DNA from: Pseudomonas guariconensis
GTDB lineage: Bacteria > Pseudomonadota > Gammaproteobacteria > Pseudomonadales > Pseudomonadaceae
Direction: 5' to 3'
DNA: 64,000 nt
Assembly (NCBI RefSeq): GCF_024127895.1
Contig: NZ_JAMYBK010000001.1
Coordinates: forward strand, 62,001-126,000
In this document: in pieces, positions 17,030-25,394 of the stretch
How the letters are laid out: each line of letters starts with the position of its first letter
Numbering within the stretch: the first letter of the stretch is position 1
The notes under the pieces: model-generated
Seen by the model: the letters and a program-made list of their open reading frames with translations, nothing else
Told to the model about the DNA's origin: nothing
Database searches by the model: none
Position numbers and translations under genes: made by a program

Positions 17030-20000
17030 TCAACTGGCACTGGGCGCGACGGCCTTGGCGGCCTGGCGGCGGTGGAACAGACGCTCCAGGGCCAAGTATA
17101 TGACCGGGGTGGTGAACAGCGTCAGGGCCTGGCTGACCAGCAGCCCGCCCACCACGGCGATCCCCAGGGGCTGGCGCAGCTCGGCGCCGGCGCCGAAGCC
17201 GAACATCAGCGGCAGCGCGCCGAGCAGGGCTGCCAGGGTGGTCATGATGATCGGCCGGAAGCGCGTCAGGCACGCCTGGTGGATCGCCTGCTCCGGTGTC
17301 AGCCCCTGGCGGCGCTGGGCATCCAGGGCGAAGTCGATGAGCAGGATGCCGTTCTTCTTGACGATGCCGATCAGCAGCACCACGCCGATCAGCCCCATGA
17401 TGCTGAAGTCCTGGCCCATGGCCCAGAGCAGGATCAGTGCGCCGAGGCCCGCCGAGGGCAGGGTGGAAATGATGGTCAGCGGATGGACGAAGCTCTCGTA
17501 GAGCACGCCGAGGATGATGTACACCGCCACCAGCGCGGCCAGAATCAACCATGGCTGGCTCGACAGTGAGCTCTGGAACGCCTGTGCCGCGCCCTGGAAG
17601 TTGCCGACGATCGAGTCGGGCATGCCCAGTTCGCGCTGGGTGCGCTCGAGGATCTTCACCGCGTCGCCCAGGGCCACGCCCGGTGCCAGGTTGAACGACA
17701 GGTTGGCCGCCGGGAACAGGCCGTCGTGGCTGATCGACAACGGCCCGGTGCTCGGCGCGGCGACATGCGCCACCGCCGACAGCGGCACCATCTCGCCGGT
17801 CAATGGCGAGCGCAGGTAGAAGTAATTCAGGCTCTCGGCCTTGCCACGCTGGCGGGCGTCGAGTTCGAGGATCACCTTGTACTGGTTGGTCTCGGTCTGG
17901 AATTCGCTGATCTGCCGCTGGCCGAAGGCATCGTACAGCGCCTGGTCGACGTCGGCGGTGGTCAGGCCGAAGCGTGCCGCGGCCTGGCGGTCGATGTCGA
18001 TACGGGTGACGCTGGCGCCCAACTGCAGGTCGTTGGACAGATCGCGCAGCGCCGGGATCTCGCGCAGGCGGTCGGTCAGGCGCTGGGTCCAGAGGTTCAG
18101 GGCGACGCCGTCGTTGCTCTTGAGCACGTACTGGTACTGGGTACGCGAAGGCCCGGAGCTGAGGTTGATGTCCTGGCCAGCGCGCATGTACAGGACGATC
18201 CCCGGCACCTGGGCAAGCTTGGGGCGTAGCCGGTCGATCAGCTCGCTGGCCGAGACGTCGCGTTCGCCGCGTGGCTTGAGGGCGATCCAGAAGCGGCCGT
18301 TGGCGATGGTCTGGTTGCTGCCGGTCACGCCGACGGCGTGGGAGAAGGCGCGTACTGCAGGGTCTGCCTCGATGATCTTCGCCAGGGCTTGGTGCTTCTC
18401 GATCATCGAGGGGTACGACACGTCCGCCGCCGCCTCGGTGGTGCCGAGGATGAAACCGGTGTCTTGCAGCGGGAAGAAGCCCTTGGGGATGGCCACGTAG
18501 CCGGCCACTGCCAGCGCCAGGGTCAGGCCGAACACACCGAGGGTCAGGCGCTGGTGGGCCAGGGCATGGTCCAGGCCTTTCTCGTACCAGCGCACCAGGC
18601 GCTGGCCGAGGCCGCCATGCTGGTGTGCCGGCGGGCGGCGCATGAACAGGGCGCAGAGGGTCGGTGCCAGGGTCAGTGACACCACCACCGAGATCAGGAT
18701 GGTGGCGGTGGCGGTCAGGGCGAATTCCTTGAACAGCCGGCCGACCACTCCGCCCATGAACAGCAGCGGGATGAACGCGGCGATCAGCGAGAAGCTGATC
18801 GACACCACGGTGAAGCCGATCTCGCCGGCGCCCTTGAGCGCCGCGGTACGGCTGTCGTCGCCGGCCTCCAGGTGGCGGTGGATGTTCTCCACCACGACGA
18901 TGGCATCGTCCACCACGAAGCCCACGGCGATGACGATGGCCACCAGGGTGAGGTTGTTCAGGCTGAAGCCGAACACGTACATCAGGGCGCAACTGGCGAT
19001 CAGCGACACGCCGAGCACGCTGGAGACCACCAGGGTGGCCGACCATTGGCGCAGGAACAGCGCCATCACCCCGATCACCAGGGCCACGGCGATCATCAGG
19101 GTCAGCTCTACCTCGTGCAGCGAGGCGCGGATGGTCTGGGTGCGGTCGTTGAGCACCGACACCTCGACCGAGGCCGGGAGCATTTCCTGCAGCTTGGGCA
19201 GGGCGGCCATCACCCGGTCGACGGTATCGACGATGTTCGCCCCCGGCTGGCGGAAGATCACCAGGTTCAGCCCCGGGCGCTCGCCGGACCAGGCCCTGAC
19301 GTAGGCGTTCTCGGCGCCCTGGATCACCTTGGCCACGTCGCGCAGGTGCACCGGTGCGCCGTCGCGGTAGGAGACGATCAACTGGGCGTAGTCCTCGGCG
19401 TGGAACAACTGGTCGTTGGCGGCGAGGGTCGAGACGCTGTGTTCGCCGTACAGGGCGCCCTTGGCCAGGTTCAGGCTGGTCTGCTGGATCGCCTGGCGCA
19501 GGTCGGCCAGGGTCAGGCCGATGGCGGCGAGTTTTTCTGGCTGGGCCTGGACGCGGATAGCCGGGCGCAGCTGGCCGGTGATGTTGATCAGGCCGACGCC
19601 GTCGATCTGGCTCAGTTGGCGGGCGAGCAGGGTCTCGGCGTAGTCGCTCAGTTCGTTGCCAGGCATCTGCGCGGAACTGACGGTGAGCACCAGCACCGGG
19701 CTGTCGGCCGGGTTGACCTTGCGCCAGGTGGGCGGGTTGGGCAGGTCCCGGGGCAGCCGTGCGGTGGCGGTGTTGATCGCCGCCTGGACTTCCTGGGCGG
19801 CGGTGTCGATGCTCTTGTCCAGGCTGAACTGCAGGATCAGCGTGGTCGAGCCCAGGGCGCTGCTGCTGGTCATCTGGGTCATGCCGGGAATGGCGCTGAA
19901 CTGCACCTCCAGCGGCGTGGCCACCGAGGAGGCCATGGTCTCGGGGCTGGCGCCGGGCAACTGGGCGGTGACCTGGATGGTCGGGAAGTCGGCCTCCGGC

Positions 20001-20122
20001 AGGGGCGCCACGGGCAGGCGCGGGAAGGCGATGACACCGAGCAGGACCAAGGCGAAGGTCAGCAACAGGGTCGCCACCGGGTGGTCGATGCACCAGGCCG
20101 ACAGGCCATTGCGGGTGTTCAT
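17030..20122 (-). CDS. RND efflux permease (MdtB/MdtC-like)
   Basis: A 1030-aa inner-membrane proton-driven efflux pump of the RND superfamily with the usual twelve helices and two large periplasmic loops. The segment VGFVVDDAIVVVENIHRHLE in TM4 carries the two adjacent aspartates of drug-type (HAE) pumps, whereas metal pumps such as CusA have a different pattern. Organic compounds are therefore the more likely substrates. The start overlaps the stop of the membrane-fusion gene (ATGA). Only one permease gene is present, unlike the MdtB-MdtC pair. No outer-membrane factor gene is found in the operon, so a TolC/OprM-type protein encoded elsewhere must complete the pump. Confidence 0.93.
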   Translation of the reverse strand: MNTRNGLSAWCIDHPVATLLLTFALVLLGVIAFPRLPVAPLPEADFPTIQVTAQLPGASPETMASSVATPLEVQFSAIPGMTQMTSSSALGSTTLILQFSLDKSIDTAAQEVQAAINTATARLPRDLPNPPTWRKVNPADSPVLVLTVSSAQMPGNELSDYAETLLARQLSQIDGVGLINITGQLRPAIRVQAQPEKLAAIGLTLADLRQAIQQTSLNLAKGALYGEHSVSTLAANDQLFHAEDYAQLIVSYRDGAPVHLRDVAKVIQGAENAYVRAWSGERPGLNLVIFRQPGANIVDTVDRVMAALPKLQEMLPASVEVSVLNDRTQTIRASLHEVELTLMIAVALVIGVMALFLRQWSATLVVSSVLGVSLIASCALMYVFGFSLNNLTLVAIVIAVGFVVDDAIVVVENIHRHLEAGDDSRTAALKGAGEIGFTVVSISFSLIAAFIPLLFMGGVVGRLFKEFALTATATILISVVVSLTLAPTLCALFMRRPPAHQHGGLGQRLVRWYEKGLDHALAHQRLTLGVFGLTLALAVAGYVAIPKGFFPLQDTGFILGTTEAAADVSYPSMIEKHQALAKIIEADPAVRAFSHAVGVTGSNQTIANGRFWIALKPRGERDVSASELIDRLRPKLAQVPGIVLYMRAGQDINLSSGPSRTQYQYVLKSNDGVALNLWTQRLTDRLREIPALRDLSNDLQLGASVTRIDIDRQAAARFGLTTADVDQALYDAFGQRQISEFQTETNQYKVILELDARQRGKAESLNYFYLRSPLTGEMVPLSAVAHVAAPSTGPLSISHDGLFPAANLSFNLAPGVALGDAVKILERTQRELGMPDSIVGNFQGAAQAFQSSLSSQPWLILAALVAVYIILGVLYESFVHPLTIISTLPSAGLGALILLWAMGQDFSIMGLIGVVLLIGIVKKNGILLIDFALDAQRRQGLTPEQAIHQACLTRFRPIIMTTLAALLGALPLMFGFGAGAELRQPLGIAVVGGLLVSQALTLFTTPVIYLALERLFHRRQAAKAVAPSAS

Positions 20123-21282
20123 GGCTGGCTCCGGCGGTCGGCCATTTCCGCTGGGGCGGGCGCTTCGGGAGTGACCTCGACCTGGGCGCCGGGCTTGAGC
20201 CGCGACTGCCCGTCGAGCACCAGGCGGTCACCCGGCTCGACACCGGCGACGATGTTCAGGGTGCTGTCCTGGTACAGCACCTTGACCGGCACGCTGGTCA
20301 CCTTGTCACCGTCCAGGCGGTAGACGAAATGGCCGTCGATGCCGCGCTGCACCACGGGCGGTGGAACCACCAGGGCACTTTGCTCCACCGCGGTGCGCAG
20401 CTTGACGGTCACCAGTTGGCCGGGCCACAGATGGCCGTCCTTGTTGTCGAACTCGGCCTTGACCCGCACGGTGCCGGTGTTGGCCGATACCTGGTTGTCG
20501 ATCAGGGCCAGGTGACCTTCGCCGAGCAGGCGGCTCTCGCCGTCGGCATCCAGGTAGGCTTGCACCAGCGCCGGGGTCGGTGCGTTCAGCAGGCTCTGCA
20601 AGGTCGGCAGCATCTGCTGGGGCAGGGCGAACTCCACGGCGATCGGGTCGATCTGGGTGACGCTGAACAGGCTGCGGGTATCGCTGGTGCGCACCAGGTT
20701 GCCCGGGTCGACATTGCGGATGCCGACCCGGCCGGTCACCGGCGAACGGACCTGCGTGTACGACAGCTGCACCTCGGCGTTGGCGATGGCGGCTTGGTTG
20801 CCCTTGACCGTGGCCTGCAACTGGTTGACCAGCGCCTGCTGCTGGTCGAGGGTCTGCTTGGACACGCCGTCGTCGCTGCTGAGCAGGCGGTAGCGCTTGA
20901 GGTCCACACCGGCGACCTGCAGTTGTGCCTGGCTCTGGCCCAGTTGGGCGCGGGCCTGGTCGAGGCTGGCGCGGATCGCCCGGTCGTCGAGGGTGGCGAG
21001 CAGGTCGCCCTGCTTGACCCATTGCCCTTCCTTGACCAGCACCCGGGTCAGTACGCCTTCGACCTGCGGGCGTACCTCGACGCTGTGCAGCGACAGCACC
21101 GAGCCGATGGCGCTGGTGTAGCGTGGTACGTCCTGCCGGGCGACGCTGACCACCCGCACCGGAATGGCGTTCTGCGCGCGCACGCTGGGCGCCTCCTGGC
21201 GTTGGCTCAGCCACCCGCCCAGGGCCGCCAGGATGAGAAGTGCCAGGGCGGCGAGGACGAGGGATCGGGATGGAGGTCGCAT
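20119..21282 (-). CDS. RND periplasmic membrane-fusion protein (MdtA-like)
   Basis: A 387-aa adaptor protein. An N-terminal membrane anchor or signal (about 10-27) is followed by a biotinyl-lipoyl half motif (VEVRPQVEGVLTRVLVKEGQ), a coiled-coil hairpin (about 105-170), the second lipoyl half and beta-barrel domains (AVEFALPQQMLPTLQ). It links the RND pump to an outer-membrane channel. The start is set at the ATG 21282; an in-frame TTG lies at 21333. It is the first gene of the operon adaptor-RND-regulator-kinase. A 16-bp palindrome (21374-21389) and a -10-like TATAAG (21335-21340 region) lie upstream. Confidence 0.9.
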   Translation of the reverse strand: MRPPSRSLVLAALALLILAALGGWLSQRQEAPSVRAQNAIPVRVVSVARQDVPRYTSAIGSVLSLHSVEVRPQVEGVLTRVLVKEGQWVKQGDLLATLDDRAIRASLDQARAQLGQSQAQLQVAGVDLKRYRLLSSDDGVSKQTLDQQQALVNQLQATVKGNQAAIANAEVQLSYTQVRSPVTGRVGIRNVDPGNLVRTSDTRSLFSVTQIDPIAVEFALPQQMLPTLQSLLNAPTPALVQAYLDADGESRLLGEGHLALIDNQVSANTGTVRVKAEFDNKDGHLWPGQLVTVKLRTAVEQSALVVPPPVVQRGIDGHFVYRLDGDKVTSVPVKVLYQDSTLNIVAGVEPGDRLVLDGQSRLKPGAQVEVTPEAPAPAEMADRRSQP

Positions 21283-21373
21283 CGGGTCGGGCACCGTAGC
21301 CGAAGGATGGGGAAGCGGTTCTGTCCTGATCAAGCTTATAGCGCCTGGATCGGGTCGGCAGCGTGACGCCAGG

Positions 21374-21389
21374 CTGACAGGGCTGTCAG
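21374..21389. promoter_or_regulatory. Palindromic operator candidate for the RND operon
   Basis: CTGACAGGGCTGTCAG has perfect 7-base arms around GG and contains TGACA-N4-TGTCA, the form bound by CusR/CopR-type regulators. It is centred about 45 bases upstream of a TATAAG -10-like element in front of the membrane-fusion gene (minus strand), a normal position for an OmpR-family activator. The regulator gene is third in the same operon. Binding is inferred. Confidence 0.6.
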
Positions 21390-21504
21390 TTTCGGCTCAT
21401 TGATGGCCAATTGCCAAGATGCTGCCGTGGATCAATGTTTCATCGGGATTTGTGCCTAAAGTCGTATGCCCTGCCGATTTTCCCAACAAGAACGAGTGCC
21501 TCCG

Positions 21505-23088
21505 ATGAAGTGCAATATGCCTGTTACCGGTCGCCAAGTGGATTACCCCGGCGATGCCAACATCCTGTCCACCACCGACCTGGACAGCCTGATCACCTAT
21601 GCCAACGACGATTTCGTGCGTATCAGCGGTTTCACCCGCGACGAATTGCTGGGCAATGCGCACCATATCGTGCGGCACCCAGACATGCCGAGCCAGGCGT
21701 TCGAACAGATGTGGCAGGCACTCAAAGGAGGGCGCTCGTGGATGGGGCTGGTGAAGAATCGCTGCAAGAACGGCGATCATTATTGGGTCAGCGCCTTCGT
21801 CTCGCCGATCAGCAGTGGCGGCAAGACCATCGAGTACCAGTCGGTGCGCACCCGGCCCAGCGTCGAGCAGGTGGCCGCGGCCGAGCGCTGCTACGCGCGC
21901 TTGCGCGAGGGGCGCAGGCACTGGTGCGAGCGCTTGCCGGTGTTGGGCCTGGGCATGCGCCTGTCGTTCGGGGTGGCGGCGATCGTGGCGCTGGTGCTTG
22001 GGGCGGGGCAGTGGTGGCAGGGGGCACCCTGGTTGCCGACGCTGTTGGAGGTCGTGCTGGCTGCGGGCCTTAGCAGCGCGTTGATCCTGATGTTGCTGCG
22101 CCCGTTCGAACGCCTGCGCAGGCAGGCCCTGGCGATCGCCGACAATCCGCTGAGCCAGCAGTTGTATACCGGGCGGCGCGACGGCGTTGGCCAGATCGAG
22201 TTCGCCATGCGCATGCTCAAGGCCCAGCTGGGCGCGGTGGTGGGGCGCATCGGCGATACCTCGGCGCGCCTGGCCGGGCATTCCGGTGCCTTGGTGGATG
22301 CTTTGCAGGCCAGCCATGCCAACAGCCTGGAACAACAGGACGAAGCCGACCAGGTGGCCACCGCGATCCACCAGATGAGCGCCAGCGTGGCCCAGGTGGC
22401 CAGCAGCGCGCAGCTGGCCTCCATGGCCGCCGACCAGGCCGAGGGCGAGACCCAGTCCGGTCACCAGCTGGTCGACCGCAATCGCTGCGCCATACAGGAC
22501 CTGGCCGGCTCGCTGGTGGAGGCCAGCGAGGTGGTGCGGCAACTGGAAAACCACAGCAGCGAAATTTCGGGGGTACTCGATGTGATCCGTGGCATTGCCG
22601 AGCAGACCAATCTGCTGGCGCTCAATGCTGCGATCGAGGCGGCCCGGGCTGGCGACCAGGGGCGAGGCTTCGCCGTGGTCGCCGACGAGGTGCGCGGCCT
22701 GGCCCAGCGCACGGCGCAGTCGACCCACCAGATCCAGCGCATGATCGCCACCTTGCAGGAGGGCGCCCGCGCCGCGGTGCAGGTGATGCAGCAGAGCAGC
22801 GCCCATGCCGGGCACAGTGTCGAGCAGGCGCAACTGGCCAGTGGTGCGCTGGACAGCATCAGTGCACGGGTCAACCAGATCAACGAGATGAGCCTGCAGA
22901 TCGCGGCGGCGGTGGAGCAGCAGAGCCGGGTCAGCGAGAGCATCAACCGCAACATCGTCATCATCCGCCAGGCCAGCGAGGCGACCGTCGACGTTGGCCA
23001 GCGCAGCCACAGCAGCGCCAGCGACGTGGCTGACCTGGCCCAGGACCTGCGGCGTCTGGCGGATGAGTTCTGGCGGCGTTGTCAGTGA
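21505..23088 (+). CDS. PAS-containing chemoreceptor (Aer-like)
   Basis: A 527-aa methyl-accepting protein without a large periplasmic domain. An N-terminal PAS domain (about 15-115; [35 protein letters not shown]) resembles the FAD-binding PAS of Aer. Two adjacent membrane segments (about 152-195) form a hairpin, followed by the signalling domain with [18 protein letters not shown]. It probably senses redox or oxygen state inside the cell. The ATG at 21505 was chosen because MKCNMPVT aligns with the start of Aer proteins; an in-frame start at 21466 is less likely. It is transcribed away from the RND operon. Confidence 0.88.
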   Translation: MKCNMPVTGRQVDYPGDANILSTTDLDSLITYANDDFVRISGFTRDELLGNAHHIVRHPDMPSQAFEQMWQALKGGRSWMGLVKNRCKNGDHYWVSAFVSPISSGGKTIEYQSVRTRPSVEQVAAAERCYARLREGRRHWCERLPVLGLGMRLSFGVAAIVALVLGAGQWWQGAPWLPTLLEVVLAAGLSSALILMLLRPFERLRRQALAIADNPLSQQLYTGRRDGVGQIEFAMRMLKAQLGAVVGRIGDTSARLAGHSGALVDALQASHANSLEQQDEADQVATAIHQMSASVAQVASSAQLASMAADQAEGETQSGHQLVDRNRCAIQDLAGSLVEASEVVRQLENHSSEISGVLDVIRGIAEQTNLLALNAAIEAARAGDQGRGFAVVADEVRGLAQRTAQSTHQIQRMIATLQEGARAAVQVMQQSSAHAGHSVEQAQLASGALDSISARVNQINEMSLQIAAAVEQQSRVSESINRNIVIIRQASEATVDVGQRSHSSASDVADLAQDLRRLADEFWRRCQ

Positions 23089-23257
23089 GTGTTTCGTTGT
23101 GGGCCATGCTCTGCATCTGGGTCTGCAAAGCAGCCCCAGGATGACAAGCGCCGCTTGGGGTCGTGTCGGTCCCGCATGATAAGGATTGCAGGGGCCATGT
23201 TGGAGCGTGCTTGCCCGCGAAAAGACCAGCACCGACTACTGAGTAGGCGAGCCCGCC

Positions 23258-23992
23258 TCAAAACCCGATGAAGGCGTAGTACAGCGGCGCTTCGCCAATG
23301 GTGCGCAGACCACGGCCGTGCAGTTGTTCGACCAGGGCCGGGTCCTGCACATGCAAGGCCCAGGTGGCGCCCTGGTCGCTTGGCTCCTGTTCCAGCGTCG
23401 AGGCAAACGCCCCCATGTCCGGCAGCCAGGCCGTGAACCCATTGCCCTTGAGTGCGCTGGTGGTCATGCCCAGGGCCTGGCAGATGACAACCTTGGCGGC
23501 GATGTCGTCACGGTCGGCCTGGCGCGAGGCTTCGATCAACGCCATCAGTTGTGGGTCGACCGGCAGGTTGCCATGGATCAGCGCGGGGCCTTGTTTCCAC
23601 GCCTCGGGCGGGCAGTCCTTGTTTTCCGGGCGCAAGGGCAGGTGCGGGTTGATCTCCGCCGGGTAGATGCGGCACACCAATGGGCGCGTCTCGTAGATGG
23701 TGCACAGGTCGTTGGCGTCCAGGTTGCGGCAGCGCCCTGGGTTGAAGGCTGCGAAGGTCACCGAGACGCGCATCTCGGTAGTGCCGCAGGCGACCGGGTA
23801 GGAGCGGCGCAGCACGTGTTCGCGCTGCTCGCTGGGCATGCCGGGGCCGTCGGTAACGAAAGCCTCGATCAGCACCACCACCTGGCCACCGGCTGCCGCC
23901 CATTGGCGGGACTCGGCCAGGGTCAGCGGTACATGGTGGCCGGTGCAGCACTTGCCACAGCCGGTACAGGCGAAACGGATGTGCTGGTCCAC
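23258..23992 (-). CDS. YkgJ family cysteine-cluster protein
   Basis: A 244-aa protein with an N-terminal CTGCGKCC cluster and further cysteines (CGTTEMR, CRNLDANDLC, RPLVCRIYP) typical of the YkgJ/CxxCxxCC family, thought to bind zinc or an iron-sulfur cluster. No biochemical role is established. The start is GTG, sharing its first base with the TAG stop of the upstream small secreted protein (TAGTG), so the two are coupled. The open frame continues far upstream but is in the wrong frame for the preceding gene. A second, shorter family member lies at 36469. Confidence 0.8.
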   Translation of the reverse strand: MDQHIRFACTGCGKCCTGHHVPLTLAESRQWAAAGGQVVVLIEAFVTDGPGMPSEQREHVLRRSYPVACGTTEMRVSVTFAAFNPGRCRNLDANDLCTIYETRPLVCRIYPAEINPHLPLRPENKDCPPEAWKQGPALIHGNLPVDPQLMALIEASRQADRDDIAAKVVICQALGMTTSALKGNGFTAWLPDMGAFASTLEQEPSDQGATWALHVQDPALVEQLHGRGLRTIGEAPLYYAFIGF

Positions 23993-24303
23993 TAGTAGGC
24001 GCCCGGATTCCACTCGCTGACGACGGCCTGCTTGCGCTGGCGGTCGTACAGGCACAGCTCGGTGCCCGTGCGTTGTTGCATGTGCTTCTGTGGGTAGACG
24101 CCTTCGATCAGCAGGGCGCTGTAGCCGACCTGGTCGTCGAACTCGACGGGCTTGCCACGGGCGTGGGCATCCTTGAACTGGCTGGCGGCCAGGCAGCTCT
24201 TGAGCATCTGCTGGCGCTGCTCGTTCCAGGCCTGGCTGCTGGAGGCCAGGGCGGCGGTGCTGAACAGGGTACAGGCAAGCAGGAGGTAACTGGGAAATTT
24301 CAT
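23992..24303 (-). CDS. Small secreted protein of unknown function
   Basis: A 103-aa protein with a signal peptide (MKFPSYLLLACTLFSTAALA, cleavage before SSSQAW) and a mature part with two cysteines (KSCLAAS, ELCLYD) that could form a disulfide in the periplasm. The family is not recognised. It overlaps the following cysteine-cluster gene by one base, which suggests a functional or at least translational link. The ATG at 24303 immediately precedes the signal peptide; the Shine-Dalgarno is weak. Confidence 0.75.
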   Translation of the reverse strand: MKFPSYLLLACTLFSTAALASSSQAWNEQRQQMLKSCLAASQFKDAHARGKPVEFDDQVGYSALLIEGVYPQKHMQQRTGTELCLYDRQRKQAVVSEWNPGAY

Positions 24304-24391
24304 ACACGGTACCGGCAAAGAACAACCGAGAAGCGCGAATTATGCCCGAGTCCTCCCCTGCATCAAGCCAGGGAGTTTGTCGCTGGATATA

Positions 24392-25291
24392 TCAGTGTTC
24401 GGCGAACACCACCGCCCTTGCCGCCAGCACCAGGCAATCGGTCAGCTCCGGCGAGGAGAACTTGGTGAGGATGGCGTTGGCCCCGGCCAACCTGGCCTTT
24501 TCGGCGCTCATGGTGCTGTCCAGCGAGGTGTGCAGCAGGACGTACAGGTGCTGGAAATCCGGTGTCTCGCGCAGGGTGCGGGTGAAGGCGTAGCCGTCCA
24601 TCTCGGACATCTCGATGTCGGAGACGACGATATTGATCTCCCGCTCGGTGCCTTGCAGTTCCAGCAGAACGTTGATGGCGTCCTTGGCGCTGCGTGCGGT
24701 ATGGCACTCGATGCCCAGGTTGCGCAGGGTATGCACCGACTGCTGTAGGGCCACTTGGCTGTCGTCGACCACCAGGATGTTGGCTGCCGCCAGCAGGCTA
24801 GCGTCCTCCTCGCTCAGTTCGCCGGGGTGTGGCTCGGCTTCGGGTGGCGCGATGGCGTGGATGACCTTTTCGATGTCCAGCACCTGCACCAGGGTGTTGT
24901 CGACCCGGGTCACGCCGGTGATGAACGAGCGGTTGCCCGAGCCATAGGGCGGCGGCTTGATGTCCGTGCTCAGGCAATGGACGATGCGGCTCACGGCCTG
25001 GACATGCAGGCCCTGGCGCGAGCGGCTGATCTCGGTGACGATCAGGCAGCCGCCGTCGGGGTCGGCCAGGGGGCGTTCGCCGATGGCGCGAGACAGGTCG
25101 ATCACCGACAGCGAGTTGCCACGCAGGGTGGCCACGCCCTTCACGTGGGGGTGCGACTCGGGCAGCTTGGTCAGCGGCGGGCAGGGGATGATCTCGCTGA
25201 CCTTGAGCAGGTTGATTGCCATCAGCTTGCCGCTGCGCAGGGTGAACAGCAGCAGGGACAACGAGTCCGCGCGGGCATTTTGCGTGGCCAT
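24392..25291 (-). CDS. CheV-type chemotaxis coupling protein
   Basis: A 299-aa CheW-receiver fusion. The N-terminal CheW domain (about 12-155; GKLMAINLLKVSEI, HVKGVATLRGNSLSVIDL) couples receptors to CheA. The C-terminal receiver (about 172-295) has NILVVDDSQVA, the phospho-acceptor aspartate in NIVVSDIEMSEMDG and the conserved lysine in AILTKFSS. It probably adapts receptor signalling according to phosphorylation. GAAGG lies 7 bases upstream of the ATG. It stands alone, near an Aer-like receptor. Confidence 0.93.
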   Translation of the reverse strand: MATQNARADSLSLLLFTLRSGKLMAINLLKVSEIIPCPPLTKLPESHPHVKGVATLRGNSLSVIDLSRAIGERPLADPDGGCLIVTEISRSRQGLHVQAVSRIVHCLSTDIKPPPYGSGNRSFITGVTRVDNTLVQVLDIEKVIHAIAPPEAEPHPGELSEEDASLLAAANILVVDDSQVALQQSVHTLRNLGIECHTARSAKDAINVLLELQGTEREINIVVSDIEMSEMDGYAFTRTLRETPDFQHLYVLLHTSLDSTMSAEKARLAGANAILTKFSSPELTDCLVLAARAVVFAEH

Positions 25292-25394
25292 GGGCAACCT
25301 TCGGGTTTGTCAGGAATAGAGGTGGATGCCGGGTTATCGGCATACCGGCACCAGGCTTTAGCTCGCCGGGGCCGCTGTGCGGCCCCGAATGGCT

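Noticed and set aside
16926..20243. A 1105-codon minus-strand frame overlapping the RND permease gene
   Set aside because: The permease in the other minus-strand frame has full-length family features; this one is Arg/Pro/Gly-rich and without domains.
21397..23232. A 611-codon minus-strand frame opposite the Aer-like receptor
   Set aside because: The plus strand encodes a complete PAS-MCP protein; the minus frame has no recognisable domain.
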